Shown: positions 33,877 through 41,964, counted from the stretch's first letter. The stretch is 64,000 bases of DNA from Lactobacillus corticis (GCF_018327645.1 NZ_BMAY01000004.1:1-64000), one strand, 5' to 3'. The notes: generated from the sequence alone by a model not told the origin. Numbers and translations: made by a program.

Positions 33877-35166
33877 ATGATTGATAACCAACCTCATAAA
33901 ACCAAGGCTTACATTGCCGGGGTAAATGTTGCTGATGCCAATTTTTCATACCATATGTCCGAATTGGCCGCCTTGTGTGAAGCTAATAATTTTGAAGTAG
34001 TTGGGCAAAACCAGCAAAACCTGGAAAGCATTGTCGCTGCTAGTTATTTTGGCTTAGGCAAAATCAATGAAATCAAACATTTTGCCCAAGGCTTAAAAGC
34101 AACCGTCCTCGTCTTAAACGATGAATTGTCACCTGTGCAGATCCGCAACTTGGAAAAAATGACCAAGTTGCGCGTAATTGATCGTACAGAATTAATTTTG
34201 GAGATTTTTGCCAGTCGGGCCCAAACGCGGCAGGCTAAGCTGCAAGTTGAACTGGCCCGCTTGCAATACGAATTGCCCCGTCTGCACCCATCTGAAAACA
34301 ACTTGGACCAGCAACGAGGCGGCGGTTTTACCAACCGTGGGGCTGGTGAAAGCAAGCTGGAAATAAATCGGCGGACCATTGGCAAACAAATTTCCGCCAT
34401 CAAAAAAGAATTGCGGGCGGTCAGTCGCCAAGAAGCGTTAAAGGCTAGTCGGCGCAACCAAAGCGGACTGCCAAAAGCGGCCTTGATCGGCTACACTAAT
34501 GCGGGTAAGTCCACTACCTTAAACAGCTTGCTGCAGGTTTTTAATCAGGATCAGGCCCCTAAGAAACAAGTCTTTGCCAAAAATATGTTGTTTGCGACTT
34601 TAGATACGTCAGTCAGACATATTGACTTGGGCAAACAAGGCGGATTTATTTTAAGCGATACCGTTGGGTTTATTTCTAAATTGCCCCACAATTTAATTGA
34701 ATCATTTAAAGCAACTTTACAAGAAGCTAAGGATGCCGACTTGTTGATCAATGTTGTCGACGCCTCAGACCCCAACATGCTGCAAATGATCCGGACCACC
34801 CAGCAAGTATTAGCTGAAATTGGCGCGGGCGATATTCCCATGATTACCGCTTATAACAAGGCAGACTTGACTGAACGCAGCTATCCGCAAATTGAAGGCA
34901 ATGATATTCTTTATTCAGCCGTTGATCCAGAATCGATTAAACTGCTGGCTAAATTTATTACCCAGAAAATTTTTGCAAGTTACCAAGCTTATCGCCTGCT
35001 ATTACCGCTCAACCACGGCAGCGACCTAGCCTACTTGCATGAGCACGCGCAAATTCTGCAAGAAGACTATACAGCCGACAGCATTAAAGTAGAGGCGCGC
35101 ATCAGTCAACGCGATCTTGATCGCTTTAAACCGTTTATAGCAAATAAGGCAGGTGAAAAACTATGA
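33877..35166 (+). CDS. hflX: HflX, ribosome-associated GTPase
   Basis: 429 residues. HflX splits stalled 70S ribosomes, notably after heat stress. The N-terminal HflX domain includes GGGFTNRGAGESKLE (148-162). The GTPase domain begins with G1 GYTNAGKST (205-213), G3 DTVGFI and G4 YNKADL. Start ATG at 33877 behind AAGAAGGTGA; a GTG 18 bases upstream is less likely. Its stop overlaps the CAP-protein ATG by 4 bases (ATGA), so the two genes are coupled. Confidence 0.95.
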   Translation: MIDNQPHKTKAYIAGVNVADANFSYHMSELAALCEANNFEVVGQNQQNLESIVAASYFGLGKINEIKHFAQGLKATVLVLNDELSPVQIRNLEKMTKLRVIDRTELILEIFASRAQTRQAKLQVELARLQYELPRLHPSENNLDQQRGGGFTNRGAGESKLEINRRTIGKQISAIKKELRAVSRQEALKASRRNQSGLPKAALIGYTNAGKSTTLNSLLQVFNQDQAPKKQVFAKNMLFATLDTSVRHIDLGKQGGFILSDTVGFISKLPHNLIESFKATLQEAKDADLLINVVDASDPNMLQMIRTTQQVLAEIGAGDIPMITAYNKADLTERSYPQIEGNDILYSAVDPESIKLLAKFITQKIFASYQAYRLLLPLNHGSDLAYLHEHAQILQEDYTADSIKVEARISQRDLDRFKPFIANKAGEKL

Positions 35167-36158
35167 AACACAAATGGTTGGTCGTCTTAGCCCTTCCGAT
35201 CATGTTGCTGGCTGCCAATCCGGTAGCCGCAGCCAAATACAGTTCTTCGGAATTAAAGCAGGTACGCTCTTTTCAAAAAGCCTATAAAAAGCTGAGCAAA
35301 AAGACTTATACCAAGAAGAAGCTTTATGTCAAAGCACCTAATTACGCTTCGCCTTTTGGGGCTGGCGTTTTGCCGAGCAGCTACTTAAAGGACTCACTTG
35401 CATATGTCAATTACTACCGCAAGCTAGTGGGACTGCCTAGCGAAAAGATGCGCGCCGCTGACAACCGTGACGCCCAAATCGGAGCGGCGGTTTTAGGAGC
35501 CTTAAATGCCAAAACTTCTCTCTCCGCTCATGGCTTAATTGGCTATCGGCAACCTGACTATATTGATGACGATACTTGGGAACGAGCTGAAAATTCCACT
35601 TTCGGCAATATTAACTTTGTGGAGTCAGTTAGTGGTATTTCGGCAGGCCAGAATGTAACGGATCTGCTTTTAGATCAAAATAATATTTCTGGTGCTGGCG
35701 ACACCGGTCACCGCGCTCTCATCTTGTCTGCCCGAGCAACTCACATTGGCTTTGGCGCAGCCTATGGTCGCAGCAATGGCAAGTACTATAATGTGGAAAA
35801 TGCCATGTTCGCTGATGATATCCTGCGCAAGGCAAAAAAGTCCGTAGTGGCTTTCCCAAGCACTAAAGTATTTCCCATCGAGTTATTGGGATCGGATACG
35901 CCTTGGTCAGTTTACTTTGCCCACAAGAAAATTACCAAACGTCCTAAAGTCTATCTTTATGATTTAACGGCTAAGAAAAAAGTCAAGGCTAGTCAGGTAA
36001 GAATTTACGGGACGGACTATTATGGTGAAGGCTATACTGGAGCGGTAACCTTCTATCCCGGCAAGCTCAAATTAATCAACACCCATAAGTACGAAGTTAA
36101 TATCAAGGGCGTTTACAAGTACACCTTCCGTCTTTTCCGGCAAAAAGGACACAACTAA
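35163..36158 (+). CDS. Secreted CAP-domain (SCP/PR-1-like) protein
   Basis: 331 residues. Signal peptide with a likely cut after VAAA (about residue 24). A CAP-like domain spans about 75-225: SLAYVNYYRKLVGL, AHGLIGYRQPD and GHRALILSARATHIGFGAAYG match the family. The C-terminal 100 residues are basic and beta-rich. CAP proteins in Gram-positives are extracellular with varied or unknown roles. Coupling of a secreted protein to a cytosolic ribosome GTPase (ATGA overlap with hflX) is unexpected. A bidirectional terminator follows. Confidence 0.75.
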   Translation: MKHKWLVVLALPIMLLAANPVAAAKYSSSELKQVRSFQKAYKKLSKKTYTKKKLYVKAPNYASPFGAGVLPSSYLKDSLAYVNYYRKLVGLPSEKMRAADNRDAQIGAAVLGALNAKTSLSAHGLIGYRQPDYIDDDTWERAENSTFGNINFVESVSGISAGQNVTDLLLDQNNISGAGDTGHRALILSARATHIGFGAAYGRSNGKYYNVENAMFADDILRKAKKSVVAFPSTKVFPIELLGSDTPWSVYFAHKKITKRPKVYLYDLTAKKKVKASQVRIYGTDYYGEGYTGAVTFYPGKLKLINTHKYEVNIKGVYKYTFRLFRQKGHN

Positions 36159-36170
36159 ACATTAAATGAA

Positions 36171-36207
36171 AACACGCAAATGGTATGCCATCTGCGTGTT
36201 TTTTTAT
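36171..36207. terminator. Bidirectional terminator between CAP gene and NlpC/P60 array
   Basis: Thirteen-base-pair stem AACACGCA.ATGG/CCAT.TGCGTGTT with a 4-base loop and T-runs on both strands. One pair is a mismatch on the plus strand and G-U on the minus strand. Confidence 0.85.
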
Positions 36208-36209
36208 CT

Positions 36210-36908
36210 TTAAACCAGCCGCTTAATCACGGTAGGATAAATATATGGTGAAAATTGCTTCAACATAACTGCTTGGTCAGTTGCTGAAGCTTCTAAATAT
36301 TGATTAGCTCCCAAATAAATGGCCGCATGATATGGAGCTGCTGCTGAACCCCAAAAGAGCAAATCACCTGCTTGCTTTTCAGCTAAGGAAACAGCTCGTC
36401 CCATTTTTACTTGGTCTTGCAGCTTATTGGGTAAGGCCAAATCCAACGCCTGGTCAAATAAAAACTGCAATAAGCCGGCACTATCAAAACAATCCGGGCC
36501 AGCCGCTCCGGTAACATAATTTTTACCGATCTGCTTTTTGCCCAATTCCACTAAAGCCGCAATTTCGGGGGCAGCTTTGCTCTTTTGAGCTTGGGCTAAA
36601 GGTAAATCAATGGTATAACGAGCTTTAATCCATTCATTTTTCTCCAGTTCATACCACAGATTACCTGCCTGATCTAAGGCAGTTTTTAGGACATTCCATT
36701 GACTGCCATTTTTTGCTCGAAAACCGGCATAGCTGCCACCTTGAAAATGCGTGTAAACCGGCAAACCAACTCCGGTTTGAAAATCAATTTGAATTCTTTT
36801 AATTGCGGACCGATTGTCTGGGGCTGATCCTGGATCAACGGCCACACTTGCAATGCCGCCAATCGTCATCCCAGCTGCTGAACTCATCCTCCAAAGCCGT
36901 TCTTTCAT
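36210..36908 (-). CDS. NlpC/P60-family protein with catalytic Cys replaced (pseudoenzyme)
   Basis: 232 residues from ATG at 36908 (GGGAGGAAG upstream). Same architecture as the neighbours: weak signal region, SLAP/SH3-like module (about 40-100), C-terminal NlpC/P60 domain. Active paralogues read FDCSGL; this one reads FDSAGL, changing the nucleophile Cys to Ser, with a Cys three positions earlier instead. The His in PYHAAIY is kept, but the third catalytic residue (YVHA or YVNA in the others) is Glu (YLEA). Peptidoglycan hydrolysis is unlikely. It may bind wall or modulate its siblings, or be an early decaying copy. It has no WalR-like box upstream. Confidence 0.8.
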   Translation of the reverse strand: MKERLWRMSSAAGMTIGGIASVAVDPGSAPDNRSAIKRIQIDFQTGVGLPVYTHFQGGSYAGFRAKNGSQWNVLKTALDQAGNLWYELEKNEWIKARYTIDLPLAQAQKSKAAPEIAALVELGKKQIGKNYVTGAAGPDCFDSAGLLQFLFDQALDLALPNKLQDQVKMGRAVSLAEKQAGDLLFWGSAAAPYHAAIYLGANQYLEASATDQAVMLKQFSPYIYPTVIKRLV

Positions 36909-37011
36909 CTTACAACTTCCTCCCATGTAAAGCTGTCAAAGTTGAATATTTTTAGTTTATCATGGTCAGCACGTTTATTAAATGCATCAAACAAATTATT
37001 CGGTCAAAAAT

Positions 37012-37046
37012 AAAAAACGACAGATCAAAACAATCTGCCGTTTTCT
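37012..37046 (-). terminator. Terminator of NlpC/P60 gene 2
   Basis: Twelve-base-pair stem (AAAACGGCAGAT with ATCTGTCGTTTT, one G-U pair) and long T-run on the minus strand. Confidence 0.85.
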
Positions 37047-37057
37047 TTTATTTTCTT

Positions 37058-37780
37058 TTAGTTTAAGATCCGCTTAGCAACGGATGGGTAGAAGTAGACG
37101 CTTAAAGTTTGTTCAATGACACCTTGTGAAGGAGTTGCAGCATGAACATACTTGCCATTACCAACATAAATACCTACGTGGTATGGAGCTGAAGCAGAAC
37201 CCCAGAAGAGTAAGTCGCCAGGCTTCAAACTGTTCATTGAAACTGTCCGACCTTGGTTTACTTGAGTGTAAGTAGTCCGCGTAATGTTAATCCCAGCAGC
37301 GTGGCTGTAAACGTATTGGGTCAAGCCTGAGCAGTCAAAACTGTTTGGACCAGTTGCGCCCCAAACGTAGCGCTTGCCTAATTGGGCCTTAGCCAAAGAT
37401 ACAACTGCTGCAGCCTTTGAAGTAGCTTGTGCAGTGGTAGTCCGCTTAGCCTTCTTCTTCTTGGTTACTTTTCTAGTATATTTGGCCATGATCCATTGGT
37501 TAGTGCCAATTTGGTACCACTTGCGACCCTTCTTGTCGTAGGCAGTTGCCCAAACAGCATAAGTTGCACCGTGAGCAGCCCGAACACCAGTAAACTTCTT
37601 GTGTTCGTAGTTAGTCCAGATGTTAATGCCGTAACCAGGTACGTAATGAATCTTTACTTTCTTAACTGCAGCTTGAACTTGTGGATGAAGTTCAGGTTTA
37701 ACAGTATTAACAGCAGCCATACCGGCAAAAGATAATGCAGCTACCGCAGTAGCTTTAGCTAAATTACGTTTAAACTTCAA
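37058..37780 (-). CDS. Secreted NlpC/P60 peptidoglycan endopeptidase, array gene 2
   Basis: 240 residues. Signal peptide (about 1-38), SLAP/SH3-like module with YVPGYGINIW...WYQIGTNQWIMAKYT (about 46-102), a basic linker (KKKKAKR), then NlpC/P60 with nucleophile Cys in FDCSGL (C150), His in PYHVGIY (H201) and third residue His in YVHA (H213). It should cleave D-Glu to diamino-acid links in peptidoglycan stem peptides. The start is best placed at TTG 37780, nine bases after GGGAG, not at the TTG two codons upstream. Its own promoter carries a WalR-like box. Confidence 0.9.
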   Translation of the reverse strand: MKFKRNLAKATAVAALSFAGMAAVNTVKPELHPQVQAAVKKVKIHYVPGYGINIWTNYEHKKFTGVRAAHGATYAVWATAYDKKGRKWYQIGTNQWIMAKYTRKVTKKKKAKRTTTAQATSKAAAVVSLAKAQLGKRYVWGATGPNSFDCSGLTQYVYSHAAGINITRTTYTQVNQGRTVSMNSLKPGDLLFWGSASAPYHVGIYVGNGKYVHAATPSQGVIEQTLSVYFYPSVAKRILN

Positions 37781-37847
37781 AACCAAATTCTCCCTTTTAA
37801 GTAGCGATCTTATTTTAATAACTATGTTTTCTTCTCTAACACCGTTA

Positions 37848-37880
37848 ATAATAGTTTCTTTATGTTACATTAGTGTTACA
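37848..37880 (-). promoter_or_regulatory. WalR-like box and promoter of NlpC/P60 gene 2
   Basis: On the minus strand, TGTAAC-N5-TGTAAC (37864-37880) is a perfect match to the WalR/YycF direct repeat TGTWAH-N5-TGTWAH. The -10 TATTAT (37848-37853) lies ten bases downstream. The box takes the place of the -35. Binding by WalR is inferred from the known consensus. Confidence 0.7.
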
Positions 37881-37917
37881 TTTCCGATACACCTTAAATA
37901 AATTAAAAGCAAAAATA

Positions 37918-37966
37918 AAAAAACTTCTAAATTTGTCTTTTACGACACCATTTAGAAGCTTTTTTC
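37918..37966 (-). terminator. Terminator of NlpC/P60 gene 3
   Basis: Stem of AAGCTTCTAAAT with ATTTAGAAG and a long loop, T-run on the minus strand, 64 bases after the stop at 38030. Confidence 0.7.
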
Positions 37967-38029
37967 ATAGTTATTGTTAGATTAGATTAAAAGTCGGATT
38001 TAGTTCTTTCAAAAGCTTTTGCTTATATC

Positions 38030-38503
38030 TTATAAAACTCGCTTAGCTAATGAAGGGTAGAAGTATCTGCTCAAGCGTTGCTTTACCACACCTTGTGAAG
38101 GGGTAGCAGCGTGAACATATTTGCCCCCACCAACGTAAATGCCAACGTGGTATGGAGCATATTTAGAACCCCAGAAGAGCAAGTCGCCCTTCTTTAAGTG
38201 CTTTCTTGAAACAGTTCTGCCCCGGTAGACTTGAGAATAAGTGGTCCGTGTAATATTCTTATGAACAGCTTTCTTATAAACGTATTGGGTCAAACCTGAG
38301 CAGTCAAAACTGAAAGGACCAGTGGCACCCCAGACGTAACGTTTGCCAACTTGCTTATTAGCCCATTTAACGATCCGGTTCCGCTTAGTAGTGATTGAAG
38401 CAGCTTGAACTTCATGGCTTGAACTTTCGCTAATGGCAATTGAGCCAACAGTAAACAAGAATAAGAATGCTAAAACTTTAACTAAGAATTTTTTCGACTT
38501 CAC
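38030..38503 (-). CDS. Short secreted NlpC/P60 endopeptidase, array gene 3
   Basis: 157 residues. Signal peptide (about 1-34), then directly the NlpC/P60 domain. The SLAP/SH3-like module and linker of the neighbours are missing, so this is a minimal catalytic form. Catalytic residues are intact: Cys in FDCSGL, His in PYHVGIY, His in YVHA. The domain is very basic. Without the binding module, it may diffuse or act at a different place in the wall. A WalR-like box lies upstream. Confidence 0.9.
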   Translation of the reverse strand: MKSKKFLVKVLAFLFLFTVGSIAISESSSHEVQAASITTKRNRIVKWANKQVGKRYVWGATGPFSFDCSGLTQYVYKKAVHKNITRTTYSQVYRGRTVSRKHLKKGDLLFWGSKYAPYHVGIYVGGGKYVHAATPSQGVVKQRLSRYFYPSLAKRVL

Positions 38504-38583
38504 TTTTTATTCTCTCCTAATACAAAATATGTGGTCTGTGTGTTTTTTGAGTTATTGCTTTTCTTCTCAACTTCACGTTTTTT

Positions 38584-38616
38584 ATAGTACTAGATCTCTG
38601 TTACAAGACTGTTGCA
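38584..38616 (-). promoter_or_regulatory. WalR-like box and promoter of NlpC/P60 gene 3
   Basis: Minus strand TGCAAC-N5-TGTAAC (38600-38616), one mismatch from the WalR consensus. The -10 TACTAT (38584-38589) lies at the same distance as in the other array promoters. Confidence 0.65.
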
Positions 38617-38693
38617 AAGTCATAACTAACAAGTTAAAGCTCTTAATCATATTTTGTAACAATAGGTTATTTATCTTATAGGTGTAAAAAGCA

Positions 38694-38735
38694 ATAAAAA
38701 TCCGCTTTGAACTTAATCAAAGCGGATCTTATTTA
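38694..38735 (-). terminator. Terminator of NlpC/P60 gene 4
   Basis: Eleven-base-pair stem ATCCGCTTTGA/TCAAAGCGGAT with short loop, followed by TTTTTATT on the minus strand. Confidence 0.85.
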
Positions 38736-38769
38736 TTTCTATCCTGCAAAATAAGTTGCTTAGTTATTT

Positions 38770-39504
38770 TTAGTAAATGATGCGTTTTGCAATCGATGGG
38801 TAGTAGTAAGTACTAATAGTTTGCTTAACCACGCCTTGTGAAGGAGTTGCAGCATTTACGTACTGATTGTTGCCAATGTAAATAGCTACGTGGTAAGGAG
38901 CAGTCTTAGAACCCCAGAAGAGCAAATCTCCCGGCTGCAGACTCTTTAACGAAACAGTTTTACCTTGGTTGACTTGCGTATAAGTAGTACGGGTAATATT
39001 GATGCCGGCAGCTTTTTGGTAAACGTACTGGGTTAAGCCAGAGCAGTCAAAACTGTTGGGACCAGTAGCACCCCAGACGTATTTTTTACCGATTTGGGCT
39101 TTAGCCAAGGTAACTACGGCTGACAACTTGGAAGAAGCTTGGCTGCTGGTTGAAGTGGTCGACGTTTTCGTGCTGGTCGAAACCTTCTTGGTGTATTTAG
39201 CTAAAATCCACTTCTTGCTGCCGATCCGGTACCACTTGCGGCCTTTTTTGTCATAAGCAGTTTGGTAAACCGTCCACTTAGTACCATGTTGTGCCCGCTT
39301 CCCGGTCCAATGCGGGTGAGTATAACTATTCCAAATATTGATGCCGTAACCAGCAACGTAATTAATTTTCACCTTAAAGGTAGCTGCCGCAACTGAACTG
39401 GTTAAACTTAATTCAGGCTTAACGGTATTAGTTAATGCCACGCCAGATGCAGTTAAGGCAGCAGCAATTGAAACTTGTGCAAAAACTTTATTAATCTTTT
39501 TCAA
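38770..39504 (-). CDS. Secreted NlpC/P60 endopeptidase, array gene 4
   Basis: 244 residues. Signal peptide (about 1-40), SLAP/SH3-like module (YVAGYGINIW...WYRIGSKKWILAKYT, about 49-105), a Ser/Thr linker (about 108-125), and an NlpC/P60 domain with FDCSGL, PYHVAIY and Asn in YVNA as third catalytic residue. Its catalytic domain is closest to gene 5. Expected to cut stem peptides of peptidoglycan during growth or cell separation. Confidence 0.9.
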   Translation of the reverse strand: MKKINKVFAQVSIAAALTASGVALTNTVKPELSLTSSVAAATFKVKINYVAGYGINIWNSYTHPHWTGKRAQHGTKWTVYQTAYDKKGRKWYRIGSKKWILAKYTKKVSTSTKTSTTSTSSQASSKLSAVVTLAKAQIGKKYVWGATGPNSFDCSGLTQYVYQKAAGINITRTTYTQVNQGKTVSLKSLQPGDLLFWGSKTAPYHVAIYIGNNQYVNAATPSQGVVKQTISTYYYPSIAKRIIY

Positions 39505-39577
39505 ATGTGGTCTCTCCCTATCATTAATCTGTGTGTAAAATGCATGAGTTATTTCTTTTCCTCAACTTGTTAGCTCT

Positions 39578-39610
39578 ATCATACAAAGGTGCTGTTACAG
39601 AACTGTTGCA
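39578..39610 (-). promoter_or_regulatory. WalR-like box and promoter of NlpC/P60 gene 4
   Basis: Minus strand TGCAAC-N5-TGTAAC (39594-39610) and -10 TATGAT (39578-39583), with the same ten-base gap between box and -10 as at genes 2, 3 and 5. Confidence 0.65.
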
Positions 39611-39660
39611 GCAAGTTAACCAAGTGGTTAAGTTATTTAAAGAACTCTTGATAAAAAAAT

Positions 39661-39704
39661 AATAAAAAATACACTTCAGCCTAAGGCTTGAAGTGTATTG
39701 TCAT
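39661..39704 (-). terminator. Terminator of NlpC/P60 gene 5
   Basis: Fourteen-base-pair stem AATACACTTCAAGCC/GGCTGAAGTGTATT (one mismatch) followed by a long T-rich tract on the minus strand. Confidence 0.85.
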
Positions 39705-39724
39705 AGTCAAAAATCAATCTAAGA

Positions 39725-40693
39725 TTACAGAATCCGCTTAGCAATTGATGGGTAGTAGTAAGTGCTGATAGTTTGCAATACTACACCAGTATCAGGAGTA
39801 GCGGCGTTTACGTATTGGTTGTTACCAACATAAATAGCTACGTGGTATGGAGCTGAGGTAGAACCCCAGAACAATAAGTCACCAGGTTGCAGGCTGTTCA
39901 ATGAAACAGTTCTGCCTTGGTTTACTTGAGTGTAAGTAGTCCGCGTAATATCAATTCCAGCTGCTTGCTTGTAAACGTATTGGGTTAAGCCAGAGCAGTC
40001 AAAACTGTTAGGACCAGTTGCACCCCAGACATAGCTCTTACCAACTTGTGCCTTAGCCAAAGCAACTACTGCAGCTGCCTTTGATGAAGCTTGCGTACTT
40101 GATGAAGTACTTACAGTTGAAGTAGTAGTGGTAGTGGTAGTCGTCGTTGAACTAGTTGAACTAGTTGAGCTAGTTGATGATGAAGCATTTGCTGATGAAT
40201 TTGCTGAACTAGCTGAATTAGCTGAGCTGTTGCTGCTTGCACTAGCAGTTGAAGCAGTTGAAGCACTTGCAACCTTGCTGCTTGCGCTAACCGTGTACTT
40301 AGCTAAAATCCATTGGTTGGTGCCAACTTCGTACCACTTGCGACCTCTTTGATCATAAGCAGTTTGGTAAACAGTCCAAGTCGTACCGTGTTGTGCCCGA
40401 ACACCAGTCCAGTGTGGGTGAGTGTAACTGTTCCAAATGTTAATGCCGTAGCCAGGAACATAGTTAATCTTCACCTTAAAGACGCTGCTCTTAGCAGAAG
40501 TAGTTGCTTGGTAAGATTTTGGAGTTGAACTCTTAGTAGTACTCTTTTGAATATTGCCAGTGTATTCTGACATAGCGTGAACCGTACTAGTTAAGTTCAA
40601 AACATTCTTTGCAGTGCTGGTAATCGCAACTCCTGAAGCCGTGATGGCTGCTGCTGCCGAAACTTTAGCTAATACTTTCGTAACTTTTCTCAT
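39725..40693 (-). CDS. Secreted NlpC/P60 endopeptidase with long Ser/Ala/Thr linker, array gene 5
   Basis: 322 residues, the largest of the array. Signal peptide (about 1-40), a short Ser/Thr stretch, SLAP/SH3-like module (about 78-132), a roughly 70-residue linker of almost only Ser, Ala, Asn and Thr including a run of nine Thr, then the NlpC/P60 domain (FDCSGL, PYHVAIY, YVNA). The linker codes as simple repeats in DNA (40110-40270) and could vary in length between strains. It may span the wall or be glycosylated; both are inferences. The promoter has only a degenerate WalR-like repeat. Confidence 0.9.
   Translation of the reverse strand: MRKVTKVLAKVSAAAAITASGVAITSTAKNVLNLTSTVHAMSEYTGNIQKSTTKSSTPKSYQATTSAKSSVFKVKINYVPGYGINIWNSYTHPHWTGVRAQHGTTWTVYQTAYDQRGRKWYEVGTNQWILAKYTVSASSKVASASTASTASASSNSSANSASSANSSANASSSTSSTSSTSSTTTTTTTTTSTVSTSSSTQASSKAAAVVALAKAQVGKSYVWGATGPNSFDCSGLTQYVYKQAAGIDITRTTYTQVNQGRTVSLNSLQPGDLLFWGSTSAPYHVAIYVGNNQYVNAATPDTGVVLQTISTYYYPSIAKRIL
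40110..40270 (-). repeat. Low-complexity Ser/Ala/Thr-coding repeat
   Basis: Short tandem codon repeats (GTAGTGGTAGT-like on the plus strand, and GCTGAATTAGCTGAAC-like units) encoding the Thr run and the Ser/Ala/Asn linker of NlpC/P60 gene 5. Such tracts are prone to slippage. Confidence 0.7.
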
Positions 40694-40776
40694 GATTTCT
40701 CCCTTTTCTCCTATTGATTAATAAGATGTTTCTTCTAAAATAACGCTGGCATGGTCAGTACCAGTCAACGATTCCT

Positions 40777-40809
40777 ATTGTAGCTTGGAAATGTTACGAA
40801 GATTTTTCA
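40777..40809 (-). promoter_or_regulatory. Weak WalR-like repeat and promoter of NlpC/P60 gene 5
   Basis: Minus strand TGAAAA-N5-CGTAAC (40793-40809) and -10 TACAAT (40777-40782). The spacing equals the other three, but both half sites deviate from consensus. Confidence 0.45.
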
Positions 40810-40850
40810 AAAAAAATACTATCTAATTAAGTAATGTTTCACGTTCGCAG

Positions 40851-41411
40851 TTAAGCAAACTTTTCATTAGCCTTTAAGCCTGCCACTAAAGCATCAATTG
40901 CCTGTTTAGTTTTGTTAAGATCATCATTAATTAAAATCTGAGCAATTGGTCGCAGATCAGCTGGCAATTCATTCAGCTCTGCACCGCTTAGCCGTTCTTT
41001 AATTTTAGCCGGATCATCCCCGCGTTCAACCAGGCGCTGAATCAAGGTTTTCTTGGAGGAAGTGGTCACATATAAAAAGCAGCATTGGTCGCCCAATTGA
41101 TCAATATACGACCGCACTCCATCAATATTGACAATTAACGAGGCCAAGTCATTTTTCTCCCAGGCCCGATTAAGGGCTTCGCGGCTTGACCCATACTGGT
41201 AGGAACCATAATGAACATGTTCAAAAAAGTGCAGCTTTTGAAAAGTCTCCTCAGTTTCAAAATAATAACTCTTGTTGGGTACTTCACCCTTGCGAATCGG
41301 CCGCGTGGTATGAGTAACGACTCGCGGAATGCCGTATTGATTAGCCAAGTAGTCGCTAATCGTCGTCTTTCCGGCACCACTAGGGCCGGCAATTAAAATC
41401 AATTTATGCAT
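40851..41411 (-). CDS. Guanylate kinase-like P-loop protein
   Basis: 186 residues from ATG at 41411 (AGAGGATAG upstream). P-loop GPSGAGKTT (about 8-16), THTTRPIRKGE and YYFETEETF as in the GMP-binding part of guanylate kinases, and the lid ERGDDPAKIKERL. It is shorter than the essential Gmk (about 205 residues) and does not sit beside rpoZ/priA. It is therefore likely a paralogue whose true nucleotide substrate is uncertain. Monocistronic. Confidence 0.75.
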   Translation of the reverse strand: MHKLILIAGPSGAGKTTISDYLANQYGIPRVVTHTTRPIRKGEVPNKSYYFETEETFQKLHFFEHVHYGSYQYGSSREALNRAWEKNDLASLIVNIDGVRSYIDQLGDQCCFLYVTTSSKKTLIQRLVERGDDPAKIKERLSGAELNELPADLRPIAQILINDDLNKTKQAIDALVAGLKANEKFA

Positions 41412-41584
41412 ACTATCCTCTTCCAAAGTCAGTTTATAACTATCTTACCTTAAATAGCCTTAATAATGAGCCGATTTTGTTTAGAATTTTTTCTGAAAAA
41501 AGCCGCCTGATAGCTTGAAAAATTTCCTACAATATATTACTATTTCAACATTGCAACTGATTCTGAGAAGGAAGGAATTTTCGC

Positions 41585-41920
41585 ATGAAAAAATCAGACG
41601 TAAAAGTCGGCGCAATTGTTGGAGCCAAGTCTGAAGAAGAACTGAAGGAACCCTTCCAGGGTAAAGTCGAAAAGATCTATGAAAATTCAGCTCTACTGGC
41701 CATTACCTCATATGATCCAGTTGATGAAACGGCCATCAGCGACTTGAACAACAAGATTGTGGTTAACTTCAAGAACTTACACAAGGCAAGAGCCAACAAG
41801 GGTGCTAAAGCTGCTGAATTAAACGAAATCAAAGTTGAAAAGATCAAGCAGGATGAAGCTAAGGCAAAAGCTGAAGCAGAAAAATCTGCCAAAAAAGATC
41901 AAAAAAAGAGCAGTAAGTAG
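41585..41920 (+). CDS. DUF2187-like small protein with charged tail
   Basis: 111 residues. The N-terminal 65 residues resemble DUF2187 (YkvS-like): VKVGAIVGAK, FQGKVEKIYENSALL and NKIVVNFKNLHKA match that small beta-rich family. The C-terminal 35 residues are a Lys/Ala/Glu-rich, probably helical tail ending KKDQKKSSK. Function unknown. It is cytoplasmic and followed at once by a terminator, so it is monocistronic. Confidence 0.6.
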   Translation: MKKSDVKVGAIVGAKSEEELKEPFQGKVEKIYENSALLAITSYDPVDETAISDLNNKIVVNFKNLHKARANKGAKAAELNEIKVEKIKQDEAKAKAEAEKSAKKDQKKSSK

Positions 41921-41938
41921 GCCTTACTGCTTTTTTTG
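41905..41938 (+). terminator. Terminator of the DUF2187-like gene
   Basis: Ten-base-pair stem GAGCAGTAAG/CTTACTGCTT over the stop codon, followed by seven T. Confidence 0.9.
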
Positions 41939-41964
41939 ATGTAAAAAAGAAAAGTGATTATCTA

